NCBI GenBank assembly: GCA_023433925.1
Contig: JAEYTO010000032.1
Span: 1-60,408, forward strand
Source of the DNA: Pseudomonadota bacterium
Lineage (GTDB): Bacteria; Desulfobacterota; Desulfovibrionia; Desulfovibrionales; Desulfovibrionaceae
Direction: 5' to 3'
Length of the DNA: 60,408 nt
Numbering within the stretch: position 1 is the stretch's first letter; each line of letters starts with the position of its first letter. The translations under genes and the position numbers were made by a program. This document shows, piece after piece, positions 23,563 to 33,295 of this stretch. Under the pieces are notes generated by a model. That model saw only the letters and a list, made by a program, of their open reading frames with translations, was not told where the DNA came from and did not search any database.

Positions 23563-25770
23563 TCAGGACAAGGCCTGGTCCTCGTCGTGGCGGCGCGCCA
23601 GGCGGCGCTTGAGCCACCAGCCGGCCAGGAGCATGGCCGCGCCCACGGCCAGGGCCACGAGCACGTTGGCCCAGGTCGGCCGGCGGATGAGCCTGCCTAG
23701 GCTTTCGCCGAGCAGGGTGATGGCCAGCAGGCCGGGAAACATGCCCAGGGCCGTGCCGAGCACGTAGTCGCGGAAGCGGATGTGCGAGGCCCCGGCGATG
23801 AGGTTGACCAGGCCGAAGGGCGCCACGGGCAGGTTGCGCACGAGCGCCATGGCCAGAACGCCCTGCCTGGCCATGGCCCGGCTCAGGCGGTTGATGCGCC
23901 GGCCCGCCAGGTCGCGCAGCATCTCCTTGCCCAGGAGCATGCCCGCCAGATAGCCGGCCATGGCGCCCAGCAGGCTTCCGCCGAAGGCGTAGGCGAAGCC
24001 GAGCGGCGGGTCGTGGATCACGGCCACGGCCACGATCATGAGCGTGACCGGGACCATGAGCACGCAGCCCACGGCCATGGCCCCGAGCACCAGGAGCGGC
24101 TCCAGGGGCGACCTGCCGAGCGTCCCGCCGAACTCCACGACCCGCTCCAAGGTCAGCCAGTCGCCCAGGGGGCCGAACTTCCAGGCCACGGCCAGGCCAG
24201 CCAGGAGCGCCAGCGCCAGGCTGGGCACGATGTAGAAGGCCCGCCAGCGCCGTTCCTTCCGGGGCGGATCGAAGAAGAACATGTCGATGATTCTGTCCAG
24301 GGCCATGGGTTGCTCGGGATCGAGCAGGCCGGGGTCCAGGTAGTCCGGGTCCAGCCACTCCGGGGCCAGCCGCTCCATGGGCCGCAGGCTGCGGCCTTCG
24401 CCGCGCAGGGCCTCCACCGAGGCGACGAGGGAGCCCGTCTCGGCCAGGGCCTGCGCGACGAGCTCCGGCGGCTTGCCCAGGTGCTCGCCCAGGAGCCTTT
24501 GCAGGAACCCGGATATGGAGGCCCGCAACGGCCCGTTGTCAGGATCGCCGGGGTCGCACTCAAGGCTCAGGTCGCACTCGCTGTCCAGGCCCATGGAGCG
24601 GTTGCTCAGGTTGGCCGAGCCGATGCGCAGGAAGCAGTCGTCGATAACCATGACCTTGGCGTGCATGTGCATGCTCCCGCCGTGGTTCAGCCCAGGCACG
24701 TGCGGGTAGTAGACGCGCAGCCGGCCGTGGCGGTCGGCCTCGCCCAGCCGCCCGAGCACGGACACGCGCAGGCCGTCCATGACGCCCTGCTCCAGCCAGC
24801 CGGGGCTCTTGAGCGGCAGAGCCAGGACGATTTCGGGCCCCTCGGCCCGGCGCAGGCTTTCGCACAGGAAGCCGCACGCGGCGCCCGAGGTGAAGTACTG
24901 GGTCTCGATGTAGATGTATTTCCGCGCGGCGGCGATGGAGTCCCTGAACAGCCGCTCCACCTGGCGCACGGCCTTGCGCCCCTTGAACGCGGGCAGGGTC
25001 AGGCTGATGCCGACCCGCGAGTCGCGGACGTCCACGGGCACACCTCCTGGCCAGGGCAGGGGCGAGGCCAGGGCGGGCGCCGGCAAACGCTTGCCCGTGG
25101 CCCACTCCCAGCGCCAGCGGAAAAGCTCGCCCAGGCGGGCCGCGGCCTCGCCGTCCACGAGAATCTGCACGTCATGGAACGGCGCGTAGCGCTCCCCGCG
25201 CGGGTTGACGCGCCTCGGGTCGCCGGGATCGTGGGCGGGCGTGTCCCAGCGGTTGTGGGTCAGATCGAGCCCGCCCGAGAAGGCCAGGCTGTCGTCCACG
25301 ACCACGATCTTCTGGTGCTGGGAGCCGGTCATGGGATGGGCGTCGTCCATGACCAGCCGCACCCTGCGGTGCGTGGACCAGCCGAGCTTGACCACCGGGA
25401 GCGTCTCGCGCTCCAGGGCGTAGAGCATGGCGAAGTCCCAGTCCAGAATGTGGATGTTCAGCTCCGGGCGCGTGCGCGCCAGGTTGTTGAGGAACGGCCC
25501 GAGCCGGTAACGCTCCTCGTCGGCGGGACTCGGGCCGGGAAGGCCGCGCAGGAGCCTGACCCGGCTGTTCACGTCCCATCCGGCGATGTGGATGGTCCGC
25601 CGGGCGGACTCGCAGGCGGCCACGAAGGCCCGGAAGTAGTCCGCGCCGTCCACGAGGAAGGCGGCGCGCCGGAACTCGGCGACCCGCCAGCAGTTCACTC
25701 CCTCCCGGAGCACCGGGAAGCGCGCGGGGACGTCCGTGGGCGGTTGGTCGGCGGCCCTGGAAGGCATCAT
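23563..25770 (-). CDS. Phospholipase D-like protein fused to a VTT/TVP38 membrane domain
   Basis: A 735-residue protein in two parts. Residues 1 to about 470 contain two HKD motifs, H152-x-K154-x4-D159 (HQKIVVVDD) and H370-x-K372-x4-D377 (HAKVMVIDD), as in phospholipase D/cardiolipin synthase enzymes. Residues from about 500 to 735 form several helices of the VTT (SNARE-associated/TVP38, DedA-related) family, with a typical FGLVNLIAGASHIRFRDYVL segment near 660. The N-terminus lacks a signal peptide, so the catalytic part is probably cytoplasmic at the membrane. Such fusions may act in phospholipid remodelling coupled to lipid scrambling; that is inference. It precedes recN by about 100 bases. 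Confidence 0.88.
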   Translation of the reverse strand: MMPSRAADQPPTDVPARFPVLREGVNCWRVAEFRRAAFLVDGADYFRAFVAACESARRTIHIAGWDVNSRVRLLRGLPGPSPADEERYRLGPFLNNLARTRPELNIHILDWDFAMLYALERETLPVVKLGWSTHRRVRLVMDDAHPMTGSQHQKIVVVDDSLAFSGGLDLTHNRWDTPAHDPGDPRRVNPRGERYAPFHDVQILVDGEAAARLGELFRWRWEWATGKRLPAPALASPLPWPGGVPVDVRDSRVGISLTLPAFKGRKAVRQVERLFRDSIAAARKYIYIETQYFTSGAACGFLCESLRRAEGPEIVLALPLKSPGWLEQGVMDGLRVSVLGRLGEADRHGRLRVYYPHVPGLNHGGSMHMHAKVMVIDDCFLRIGSANLSNRSMGLDSECDLSLECDPGDPDNGPLRASISGFLQRLLGEHLGKPPELVAQALAETGSLVASVEALRGEGRSLRPMERLAPEWLDPDYLDPGLLDPEQPMALDRIIDMFFFDPPRKERRWRAFYIVPSLALALLAGLAVAWKFGPLGDWLTLERVVEFGGTLGRSPLEPLLVLGAMAVGCVLMVPVTLMIVAVAVIHDPPLGFAYAFGGSLLGAMAGYLAGMLLGKEMLRDLAGRRINRLSRAMARQGVLAMALVRNLPVAPFGLVNLIAGASHIRFRDYVLGTALGMFPGLLAITLLGESLGRLIRRPTWANVLVALAVGAAMLLAGWWLKRRLARRHDEDQALS

Positions 25771-26200
25771 GCCGGGAATACTACCCCAGGCGTACGGCCG
25801 GGCAAGGGATTTCCCCCGCGCCCACGCCTTGTCGGCCCGGCGACCCGGCTTCCGGCCAAGCCGGATCGCGGCGCATTGGCGGCTTGCGGCACGGGTTGAA
25901 TACGGAGTAAATAAATCGTAAGCGATGCATGGCCTCCGCGCGGCGGAAAAAATAATACGAGCCGGCCGCTTCCGACGTTAGATTGTGCCATGCCGAGGGT
26001 CTGTGCATGCCCGCCGCGAAACGTCGAGGGCATCCTGAGACAGCTCGGGATTGGGGGGATACCGTGCCTGACCTGTTGCAGAGCCCCGGCAAGGGCTTCA
26101 AGGGTTCATATTCCGGCCGCGAAGCCATGCGCACGCCACGCCAGCGCATGCCCCGTGCCCAGCATTCCCCGACCATTACACCCAGGAGACTGTTCCGCTC
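25771..26200. other. Divergent intergenic region before the GDP-sugar operon
   Basis: A 430-base gap between the phospholipase gene (minus) and gmd (plus). It has an AT-rich patch around 25895-25965 (GAGTAAATAAATCGTAAG, AAAAAATAATACG) that is the most likely promoter area. There are no palindromic repeats of the kinds found elsewhere, no tRNA and no convincing small gene. An AGGAG-type site lies just before gmd. Confidence 0.4.
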
Positions 26201-27349
26201 ATGAAGAAAGCGCTCATAACCGGTATCACCGGCCAGGACGGCGCGTACCTGGCCGAGCTTCTGCTCGGGAAGGGCTACGAGGTGCACGGCCTCAAGCGCC
26301 GCTCCTCGCTGTTCAACACCGACCGCATCGACCACCTCTACCAGGACCCGCACGTGCAGAGCCGAAGGCTCATCCTGCACTACGGCGACCTGACCGACTC
26401 CACCAACCTCATCAGGGTCATCCAGGAGGTCAAGCCGGACGAGCTTTACAACCTGGCGGCCCAGAGCCACGTCAAGGTCTCCTTCGAGAGCCCCGAGTAC
26501 ACGGCCAACTCCGACGCCCTGGGCACGCTCAGGCTCTTGGAGGCCCTGCGCATCCTGGGCCTGGAGAAGAAGACCCGCTTCTACCAGGCCTCGACCTCGG
26601 AGCTCTACGGCCTGGTGCAGGAAGTTCCCCAGACCGAGAAGACGCCCTTCTACCCGCGCTCGCCCTATGCCGTGGCCAAACTCTACGCCTACTGGATCAC
26701 GGTCAACTACCGCGAGGCCTACGGCATGTATGCCTGCAACGGCATCCTCTTCAACCATGAGTCCCCGGTGCGCGGCGAAACCTTCGTGACGCGCAAGATC
26801 ACCCGCGCGCTCTGCCGCATCGCCCTCGGGTTGCAGGACAAGCTGTTCCTCGGCAACATGAACGCCAGGCGCGACTGGGGCCATGCCCGCGACTACGTGG
26901 AGATGCAGTGGCTCATGCTCCAGCAGGAGCGGCCCGAGGACTTCGTCATCGCCACGGGCCGGCAGTTCTCGGTCCGGCAGTTCGTGACCTGCGCCGCGGC
27001 CGAGCTGGGCCTGGAGCTCGAGTGGCGCGGCAAGGGGCTCGACGAGAAGGGCATCGTGGCCCGCTTCGACCGCGAAATTCTCGCGGGCAAGCTCAACGGC
27101 TCCTGCGAGATGAACGGCGACATCGCGCCGGGCCGGGAGATCGTGGCCGTGGACCCGCGCTACTTCCGGCCGACCGAGGTCGAGACGCTGCTCGGCGACC
27201 CGGCCAAGGCCAAGCGGATGCTCGGCTGGTCGCCCGCCACGAGCTTCGAGGAGCTTGTCTCGGAGATGGTCCACGAGGACCTCTCCCTGGCCGCCCGCGA
27301 CGAGGTCTGCAAGCGCGAGGGCTTCCGCGTCTACGACTATCACGAGTAA
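26201..27349 (+). CDS. gmd: GDP-mannose 4,6-dehydratase
   Basis: A 382-residue short-chain dehydrogenase that converts GDP-mannose to GDP-4-keto-6-deoxymannose. The NADP-binding motif is ITGITGQDGAYLAELLL at residues 6-22. The catalytic set is present: Thr and Ser in QASTSELYG, and Tyr-x3-Lys in SPYAVAKLYAYW. RRSSLFNTDRIDHLY and NARRDWGHARDYVEMQW are family-specific. It is slightly longer than the usual 345-375. The first gene of the GDP-sugar operon, it lies 10 bases before fcl. Confidence 0.95.
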   Translation: MKKALITGITGQDGAYLAELLLGKGYEVHGLKRRSSLFNTDRIDHLYQDPHVQSRRLILHYGDLTDSTNLIRVIQEVKPDELYNLAAQSHVKVSFESPEYTANSDALGTLRLLEALRILGLEKKTRFYQASTSELYGLVQEVPQTEKTPFYPRSPYAVAKLYAYWITVNYREAYGMYACNGILFNHESPVRGETFVTRKITRALCRIALGLQDKLFLGNMNARRDWGHARDYVEMQWLMLQQERPEDFVIATGRQFSVRQFVTCAAAELGLELEWRGKGLDEKGIVARFDREILAGKLNGSCEMNGDIAPGREIVAVDPRYFRPTEVETLLGDPAKAKRMLGWSPATSFEELVSEMVHEDLSLAARDEVCKREGFRVYDYHE

Positions 27350-27359
27350 GGGGGCACGC

Positions 27360-28319
27360 GTGGACAGGCAGAGCAGAATCTACGTGGCCGGCCACCGGGG
27401 GCTCGTGGGCTCGGCCATCGTGCGCCGGCTGCGCACCGAGGGTTGCGCGAACATCCTGACGCGCACGCACGCCGAGCTCGACCTCACGGACCACGCCGCC
27501 GTGCGCGCCTTCTTCGAGGCGGAAAAACCCGAATACGTCTTCCTGGCCGCGGCCAAGGTCGGCGGCATCCACGCCAACGACACCTATCCGGCGGACTTCA
27601 TCCGCGACAACCTGCTCATCCAGACCAGCGTCATTGACGCGGCCCATCGCTCCGGAGCGCGCAAGCTCTGCTTCCTGGGCTCCTCGTGCATCTACCCCAA
27701 GCTCGCGCCCCAGCCCATGCGCGAGGAGCACCTGCTCACGGGCGCGCTGGAGCCCACCAATCAGTGGTACGCCGTGGCCAAGATCGCCGGCATCAAGATG
27801 TGCCAGGCCTACCGCCGCCAGTACGGCTTTGCCGCCATCTCCATCATGCCCACGAACCTCTACGGTCCGGGCGACAACTTCGACCTGAAGAACTCGCACG
27901 TCCTGCCCGCGCTCCTGCGCAAGTTCCACGAGGCCAAGGAGTCGGGCGCGCCCGAGGTGGCCGTGTGGGGCACGGGCAGGCCGCGCCGCGAGTTCCTGCA
28001 TGTGGACGACATGGCCGACGCCACCGTGCACCTCATGCGCGCCTACGACGACGAGGAGATCGTCAACGTGGGCGTGGGCCAGGACGTGTCCATCGCCGAA
28101 CTCGCGGAGCTGGTGCGCCAGGCAGTGGGCTTCGCAGGCCGCATAGTCTTCGACCCGGCCATGCCCGACGGCACGCCCCGCAAGCTCCTGGACGTATCCA
28201 GGCTGCACGCCACGGGCTGGCGGGCGCGGATCGCGCTTCCCGAGGGCATCCGCCAGACCTACGCCTGGTATCGCGAGAACATCGCGGCGCAGGGCAAACC
28301 ATGCGGGCGGACGTGCTGA
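27360..28319 (+). CDS. fcl: GDP-L-fucose synthase
   Basis: A 319-residue epimerase/reductase that turns the Gmd product into GDP-L-fucose. The N-terminal VAGHRGLVGSAIVRRL nucleotide motif, the LGSSCIYPKLAPQPM segment and the Tyr-x3-Lys in NQWYAVAKIAGIKMC are conserved. The GTG start at 27360 aligns with the family; the longer frame to 27255 overlaps gmd and is not homologous. Immediately downstream is manC, so the cluster supplies fucose or a related 6-deoxy sugar for surface polysaccharide. Confidence 0.93.
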   Translation: MDRQSRIYVAGHRGLVGSAIVRRLRTEGCANILTRTHAELDLTDHAAVRAFFEAEKPEYVFLAAAKVGGIHANDTYPADFIRDNLLIQTSVIDAAHRSGARKLCFLGSSCIYPKLAPQPMREEHLLTGALEPTNQWYAVAKIAGIKMCQAYRRQYGFAAISIMPTNLYGPGDNFDLKNSHVLPALLRKFHEAKESGAPEVAVWGTGRPRREFLHVDDMADATVHLMRAYDDEEIVNVGVGQDVSIAELAELVRQAVGFAGRIVFDPAMPDGTPRKLLDVSRLHATGWRARIALPEGIRQTYAWYRENIAAQGKPCGRTC

Positions 28320-28410
28320 CCCCTTCCGGCCGGCATCCAAATCCCGCGCCCCTGCCGGGTTTCCCTGCGGATCGCGGGCATCCTTGGCCCTAGGACATCG
28401 AGGAGAACGC

Positions 28411-29829
28411 ATGCTCATTCCAGTCATCCTCTCGGGCGGGTCGGGCACGCGGCTGTGGCCGCTGTCGCGCACGCTCTACCCCAAGCAGTTCCTGCCGCTG
28501 GCCGGCAGGCGGACCATGTTCCAGCAGACCGTGGCCAGGGCCATGGCCGTGCCTGGAGCCCAGGCCCCGGTCATCCTGTGCAACGAGGAGCACCGCTTCC
28601 TGGTCGCCGAGCAGCTGCGCCAGATAAGCGTCGCGGCCACCATCGTGCTTGAGCCCTTGGGCCGCAACACCGCCCCTGCCGCGGCCGTGGCCGCCCTGCA
28701 CGCGGCGGGCCTGGCCCAGGACGCCCTGACCATGGTCCTGCCGGCCGATCACGTCATCGCCGACGAGGGGGCCTTCGCGCGGGCCGTGTCCGCGGCCGTC
28801 CCGGCCGCCCAGGCGGGCAGGCTCGTGACCTTCGGCATCCTGCCCGCGCACCCCGAGACCGGCTACGGCTACATCAAGATGGGTGAGGAGCTTGCGGGCC
28901 AGGACGGCGTGCGCGCCGTCTTGGCCTTCCGGGAGAAGCCGGACCTCGCCACGGCCCAGGCTTACGTGGACTCGGGCGAGTACGTCTGGAACTCGGGCAT
29001 ATTCCTCTTCTCGGCCAAGACCTACCTGGACGAGCTTTCGCGCCATGCGCCCAAGATCGTCGAGTCCTGCCGGGCCGCCCTTGAGCGCGCCCGCCGCGAC
29101 ATGGACTTCACCCGTCTGGACAAGGAGGCCTTCACGGCCTGCCAGGACGATTCCATCGACTACGCGGTCATGGAGAAGACCAGGCTGGCGGCCGTGGTGC
29201 CCATGGACGCGGGCTGGAGCGACGTGGGCTCCTGGCGGGCCCTGTGGGAGATCGCCCGCCGCGACGGGGCCGGCAACGCATTCCATGGCGACGTCGTGGC
29301 CCAGGACACCAGGGACACCTACGTGCGCGCCGAGGGACGCCTGGTGACCACGGTCGGCGTTACGGACCTCGTGGTGGTCGAGACGAGCGACGCCGTGCTC
29401 GTGGCCGCCAAGGACAAGGTCCAGGACGTCAAGAAGGTCGTGGACACGCTCAAAAAGGCCGGCCGCAGCGAGGCGACCATCCATCGCAAGGTCTACCGGC
29501 CCTGGGGCTCCTACGAGGGCATCGACCTGGGCCAGGACTTCCAGGTCAAGCGCATCACGGTCAACCCCGGCTCGACGCTGTCCTTGCAGATGCACCACCA
29601 CCGCGCCGAGCACTGGATCGTCGTGCGCGGCACGGCGCGCATCACCAAGGGAGATCAAGAGATATTGCTCTCCGAGGACCAGTCGACGTATATCCCGCTC
29701 GGCACGACGCACAGGCTCAACAATCCCGGCAAGATCCCGCTGGAGCTCATCGAAGTCCAGACCGGCAGCTACCTCGGCGAGGATGACATCGTCAGGCTGG
29801 AAGACGTGTACGGCAGGGACAAGAACTAA
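28411..29829 (+). CDS. manC: Mannose-1-phosphate guanylyltransferase / mannose-6-phosphate isomerase (bifunctional)
   Basis: A 472-residue type II enzyme. The N-terminal pyrophosphorylase half has LSGGSGTRLWPLSR (residues 7-20) and the FREKPD metal and substrate motif near 174. The C-terminal half is a cupin with YRPWGSYEGIDLGQDFQVKR and MHHHRAEHWIVVRGTA, the isomerase active site. It makes mannose-6-phosphate and GDP-mannose for gmd upstream. The ATG at 28411 has GAGGAG in front. The 3' end abuts palindromic repeats. Confidence 0.93.
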   Translation: MLIPVILSGGSGTRLWPLSRTLYPKQFLPLAGRRTMFQQTVARAMAVPGAQAPVILCNEEHRFLVAEQLRQISVAATIVLEPLGRNTAPAAAVAALHAAGLAQDALTMVLPADHVIADEGAFARAVSAAVPAAQAGRLVTFGILPAHPETGYGYIKMGEELAGQDGVRAVLAFREKPDLATAQAYVDSGEYVWNSGIFLFSAKTYLDELSRHAPKIVESCRAALERARRDMDFTRLDKEAFTACQDDSIDYAVMEKTRLAAVVPMDAGWSDVGSWRALWEIARRDGAGNAFHGDVVAQDTRDTYVRAEGRLVTTVGVTDLVVVETSDAVLVAAKDKVQDVKKVVDTLKKAGRSEATIHRKVYRPWGSYEGIDLGQDFQVKRITVNPGSTLSLQMHHHRAEHWIVVRGTARITKGDQEILLSEDQSTYIPLGTTHRLNNPGKIPLELIEVQTGSYLGEDDIVRLEDVYGRDKN

Positions 29830-30086
29830 GACCAGGAGGGCTCCGCCCTCCTGGACCCTCCCGCCAGGGGCCACGGGCCCCTGGACCCCGTATGTTTTGG
29901 GGCGAGATGCAAAGAACGGGCGGCTGAGCCGGTGGCCACGTTTGATGATTACCCCAAAACAAGGGGTTCAGGGGGCCTTATCAGGATAGGGCCTCTGCCG
30001 GGTGAGAGTCTGAGAAAGGGCAGCGCCCTCTCTCAGGAATTCGCAAGACGCAAGCACAAGGGGCCGCAAGGCCCGAGGTAACAAGC
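29830..30086. repeat. Two convergent copies of the composite palindromic repeat
   Basis: Directly after the manC stop come hairpins CCAGGAGGGCTCC with its complement (29834-29856 area) and CCAGGGGCC with its complement (about 29864-29884), then a TTTTGGGG segment. From about 29945 the same elements return in reverse: CCCCAAAACA, an imperfect GGCCTTATCAGGATAGGGCC hairpin, and CTGAGAAAGGGC with GCCCTCTCTCAG at 30011-30037. The two halves make one large imperfect inverted structure that fills the gap between manC and the next gene. Confidence 0.6.
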
Positions 30087-31460
30087 ATGAAGCCGATCAA
30101 TCGCGAGGTCTTCCGCGCCTACGACATACGCGGCATCGTGGACCGCGACTTCGATCCCGAGTGGGTCGAGGCCCTTGGCCGGGCCTGCGGCACGTGGTTC
30201 AAGTCCCAGGGCTGGGACAAGGCCGTGGTGGGCCACGACTGCCGGCACTCCTCGCCCGAGTACCAGAGCCGCATGGCCAAGGGCCTGGCCTCCTGCGGCC
30301 TGGACGTGCTGACCCTCGGGCTCGTGCCCACGCCGGTCTTCTACTTCGCGGCCAAGACCCTCGGCTACCAGGCCGGCGTCATGGTCACGGCCAGCCACAA
30401 CCCGCCCGAGTTCAACGGCTTCAAGGTCTGGGCCGGCGAAACCACGGCCCACTCCGAGCAGGTCCAGGACATCTACGAGGCCATGGCCAAGGGCGAGTTC
30501 GCAACGGGCGCGGGCAAGATCTCACAGCACGACATGGTTCCCGGATACCTGGACGCGCTCAGCTCCCAGGCGCGCATCACGAGGCGCGTGAAGGTCGTGG
30601 TGGACGGCGGCAACGGCACGGGCGGGCTCATCACGGCCGAGCTCCTGCGCCGCGTGGGCTGCGAGGTGGTCGAGCTGTACTGCGAGCCTGACGGCGACTT
30701 CCCCAACCACCACCCCGACCCGGTGGTGGAGAAGAACATGCTGGACCTGCGCAAGAAGGTCCTGGAGGTCGGCGCGGCCTGCGGCATTGGCCTGGACGGC
30801 GACAACGACCGCATCGGCGTGGTGGACGAGACGGGCCGGCTCATGTACGGCGACCAGCTCCTGGCCATCTACGCCCGCCGCATGCTCAAGGACTTCCCCG
30901 GCGCCATGGTCATCGGCGAGGTCAAATGCTCGCACCTGCTCTACAAGGACATCGCGGCCCACGGCGGCCAGCCCCTCATGTGGAAAACGGGGCACTCGCT
31001 CATCAAGGCCAAGATGAAGGAGACCGGCGCGACGCTGGCCGGCGAGATGAGCGGGCACATGTTCTTCGCCGACCGCTACCACGGCTTCGACGACGCGACC
31101 TACGCGGCCCTGCGCATCGCCGAGATCCTCTCGGCCGAGGACACGCCGCTGTCGCGCATGCTCGCCGACTGGCCCAGGACCCACAACACGCCCGAGATCC
31201 GCGTGGACTGCCCCGAGGCCATCAAGTTCGACATCGTGAGGAAAGCCCAGGAGCACTTCGCGCGCACCCGCGAGGTCAACACCGTGGACGGCGCGCGCAT
31301 CCTCTTCCCCGACGGCTGGGGTCTCGTGCGCGCCTCGAACACCCAGCCCGTGCTCGTGCTGCGCTTCGAGGCCGAGAGCGAGAAGCGCCTGGCCGAGCTC
31401 AGGGCCGAGGTGGAGACGCCGCTGAACGCCTGGATCGAGGCGGCCATGGCCTCGGTCTAG
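30087..31460 (+). CDS. Phosphomannomutase/phosphoglucomutase (AlgC/ManB type)
   Basis: A 457-residue alpha-D-phosphohexomutase. It has the early substrate loop AYDIRGIV, the catalytic phosphoserine Ser103 in VMVTASHNPPEFN, the magnesium loop DGDNDRIGVVDE near residue 238, and the sugar-binding GEMSGHMFF near 316. The C-terminal phosphate-binding loop is RASNTQPVLVLRFE. It interconverts mannose-6-phosphate and mannose-1-phosphate (and often the glucose forms), feeding ManC. It belongs functionally to the GDP-sugar cluster though a 257-base repeat-filled gap precedes it. Confidence 0.93.
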   Translation: MKPINREVFRAYDIRGIVDRDFDPEWVEALGRACGTWFKSQGWDKAVVGHDCRHSSPEYQSRMAKGLASCGLDVLTLGLVPTPVFYFAAKTLGYQAGVMVTASHNPPEFNGFKVWAGETTAHSEQVQDIYEAMAKGEFATGAGKISQHDMVPGYLDALSSQARITRRVKVVVDGGNGTGGLITAELLRRVGCEVVELYCEPDGDFPNHHPDPVVEKNMLDLRKKVLEVGAACGIGLDGDNDRIGVVDETGRLMYGDQLLAIYARRMLKDFPGAMVIGEVKCSHLLYKDIAAHGGQPLMWKTGHSLIKAKMKETGATLAGEMSGHMFFADRYHGFDDATYAALRIAEILSAEDTPLSRMLADWPRTHNTPEIRVDCPEAIKFDIVRKAQEHFARTREVNTVDGARILFPDGWGLVRASNTQPVLVLRFEAESEKRLAELRAEVETPLNAWIEAAMASV

Positions 31461-31636
31461 GGCCGCTCTCCGGGAGAGCCCGCCCTCCCCAAAGCATTTG
31501 CCTTCGGCGGCCTCCCGGCGTATTCCCTTTCCCTGCGCCGCCGCGCATGTCCCGAAAACCGATACGACCACCCAGCGGGCCGCAAACCGCAAGGCCCGGC
31601 CTTCGCGCTGCCCGCCGCCAAGCCAAGGAGCCGACC

Positions 31637-32797
31637 ATGGCCATTCCCTTCATCGACATCAAGGCCCAGTTGGCCCAGGTGGAACAGGAAATCCGCCAGG
31701 GTTTCGACCGCGTGTTCGCCCACTGCCAGTTCATCATGGGCCCGGAGATCAAGGAGGTCGAGGAGCAGCTCGCCGCCTTCGCCGGCGCCAAGCACGCCCT
31801 GACCTGCTCCTCGGGCACCGACGCCCTGCTCCTGCCGCTCATGGCCATGGGCATCGGGCCGGGCGACGCGGTCATCACCACGCCCTTCACCTTCTTCGCC
31901 ACCCTGGAGTCCATCGCGCTCCTGGGCGCCACGCCCGTGGTGGTGGACGTGGACCCGCGCACGTTCAACATCGACCCCGCCCGGATCGAGCTGGCCATCA
32001 AGGCCCTCAAGGCCAAGGACCCGGCCATCCACCCGCTGCCCAAGGGCTATGACAAGCTGACCCTCAAGGCCATCATGCCCGTGGACCTGTTCGGACTGCC
32101 CGCGGACTATGAGCGCATCATGGCCATCGCCAAGCGCGAGAACCTCCAGGTCATCGGCGACTCGGCCCAGGGCTTCGGCGGCCTGTACAAGGGCCGCCCG
32201 GTCAGCTCCATCCCGCACGTGACGGCCACGAGCTTCTTCCCGGCCAAGCCGCTGGGCGTATACGGCGACGGCGGCGCGGTCTTCACGGACGACGACAAGC
32301 TGGCCGATGTCATGCGCTCCATCCGCGTGCACGGCATGGGCCACGACCGCTACCACAACGTGCGCCTGGGCCTGAACGCGCGCTTCGACACCTTCCAGGC
32401 CGTGGTGCTCAAGGCCAAGCTGCGCATCTTCCCGGCCGAGCTGGACGCCCGCCAGAAGATCGCCGAGCGCTACGACGCGGGCCTCAGGGGCTCGGTCGTC
32501 ACGCCGCTCGTGCCCGAGGGCTGCCGCTCCTCCTGGGCCCAGTACTCGGTCCTGACCAAGGGCCCCAAGGAGCGCGACGCGCTCCAGGCCGCGCTCAAGG
32601 CCCAGGACATCCCGACCATGATCTACTACCCCATCCCCTGCCACCGGCAGCCCGTGTTCAAGGACCTGGGCTACGCCGAGGGCAGCATGCCCGTGAGCGA
32701 GAACCTGTCCAAGGTCATCCTCAGCCTGCCCATGCACCCGTACCTCAGCGAGGCCGACCAGAAGACGATCATCGAGGCCGTGCGCAAGGCGGCCTAG
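31637..32797 (+). CDS. DegT/DnrJ/EryC1 aminotransferase (WbpE-like)
   Basis: A 386-residue PLP-dependent sugar aminotransferase. The N-terminus MAIPFIDIKAQ and CSSGTDALLLPLMAMGIGPG match the family, and the PLP-binding lysine is in TSFFPAKPLGVYGDGG near residue 197. The overall pattern most resembles WbpE/WlbC enzymes that aminate UDP-3-keto-sugar acids, but linkage to gmd/fcl also allows a GDP-sugar substrate. The ATG at 31637 is preceded by CCAAGGAG; longer frames to 30926 lie antisense-like over the mutase gene. It ends the polysaccharide-precursor set. Confidence 0.88.
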   Translation: MAIPFIDIKAQLAQVEQEIRQGFDRVFAHCQFIMGPEIKEVEEQLAAFAGAKHALTCSSGTDALLLPLMAMGIGPGDAVITTPFTFFATLESIALLGATPVVVDVDPRTFNIDPARIELAIKALKAKDPAIHPLPKGYDKLTLKAIMPVDLFGLPADYERIMAIAKRENLQVIGDSAQGFGGLYKGRPVSSIPHVTATSFFPAKPLGVYGDGGAVFTDDDKLADVMRSIRVHGMGHDRYHNVRLGLNARFDTFQAVVLKAKLRIFPAELDARQKIAERYDAGLRGSVVTPLVPEGCRSSWAQYSVLTKGPKERDALQAALKAQDIPTMIYYPIPCHRQPVFKDLGYAEGSMPVSENLSKVILSLPMHPYLSEADQKTIIEAVRKAA

Positions 32798-33295
32798 ACG
32801 GCAAGAGAAACCGGGAGAGGGCTCCGCGCCTGCCAGACCGGCTCGGTCCTCTCCCGGACCCACCCCGCCAGGGCCCTATCCTGATAAGACGGCCCTTGGA
32901 CCCGCGATTTTGATGTATTGCGCCAACCGCCGGTTGGCGGCTCTCCAAGCAAGTAGCAGAACTTTTTCCTTCCCCTGCTCTTTTTCCAAGAGCTTCATTT
33001 TCCTCGCAATTAGAGCATTCTGCTTTTGAAAATGCTCTGCAAGCCATGCGTCGGCATGGCTTGCCGCCGCGTAGGCGTAGGCGCATGCCGCCGCGCAAGG
33101 GCCATGGGTTTCCGTTGGCAACGGCATCCCTGAAACCAGAGCCTCCCGCTCGCGCAAGGTAGCTTTTGAAGCACCTCACGTTCCCATGAGCCCGAAACCG
33201 TGCTAAACAAGGCCAATTAGGCTCCCCTCCAGGCCGGCGGCCGGACCCGGCGGCGCGGAGGGCTCATACCGCGGGAGCATCCCAAGGAGATTGGA
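32798..33295. repeat. Repeat-filled gap between the aminotransferase and encapsulin loci
   Basis: Two repeat families are present. At about 32815-32900 is a copy of the composite 3'-end repeat (CCGGGAGAGGGC with its complement, then GCCAGGGCCCTATCCTGATA). At 33012-33090 lies a different element: stem AGAGCATT/AATGCTCT (33012-33019, 33031-33038), stem GCAAGCCATGC/GCATGGCTTGC (33039-33064) and CGTAGGCGTAGGCGCA. A related copy occurs near 46.05-46.13 kb. The final 100 bases before 33296 presumably hold the encapsulin-locus promoter; a GGAG ribosome-binding site is visible. Confidence 0.6.

Noticed and set aside
32876..33157. Possible 93-residue minus-strand gene
   Set aside because: Most of it is translated from the dispersed hairpin element at 33012-33090 and from a 3'-end repeat.
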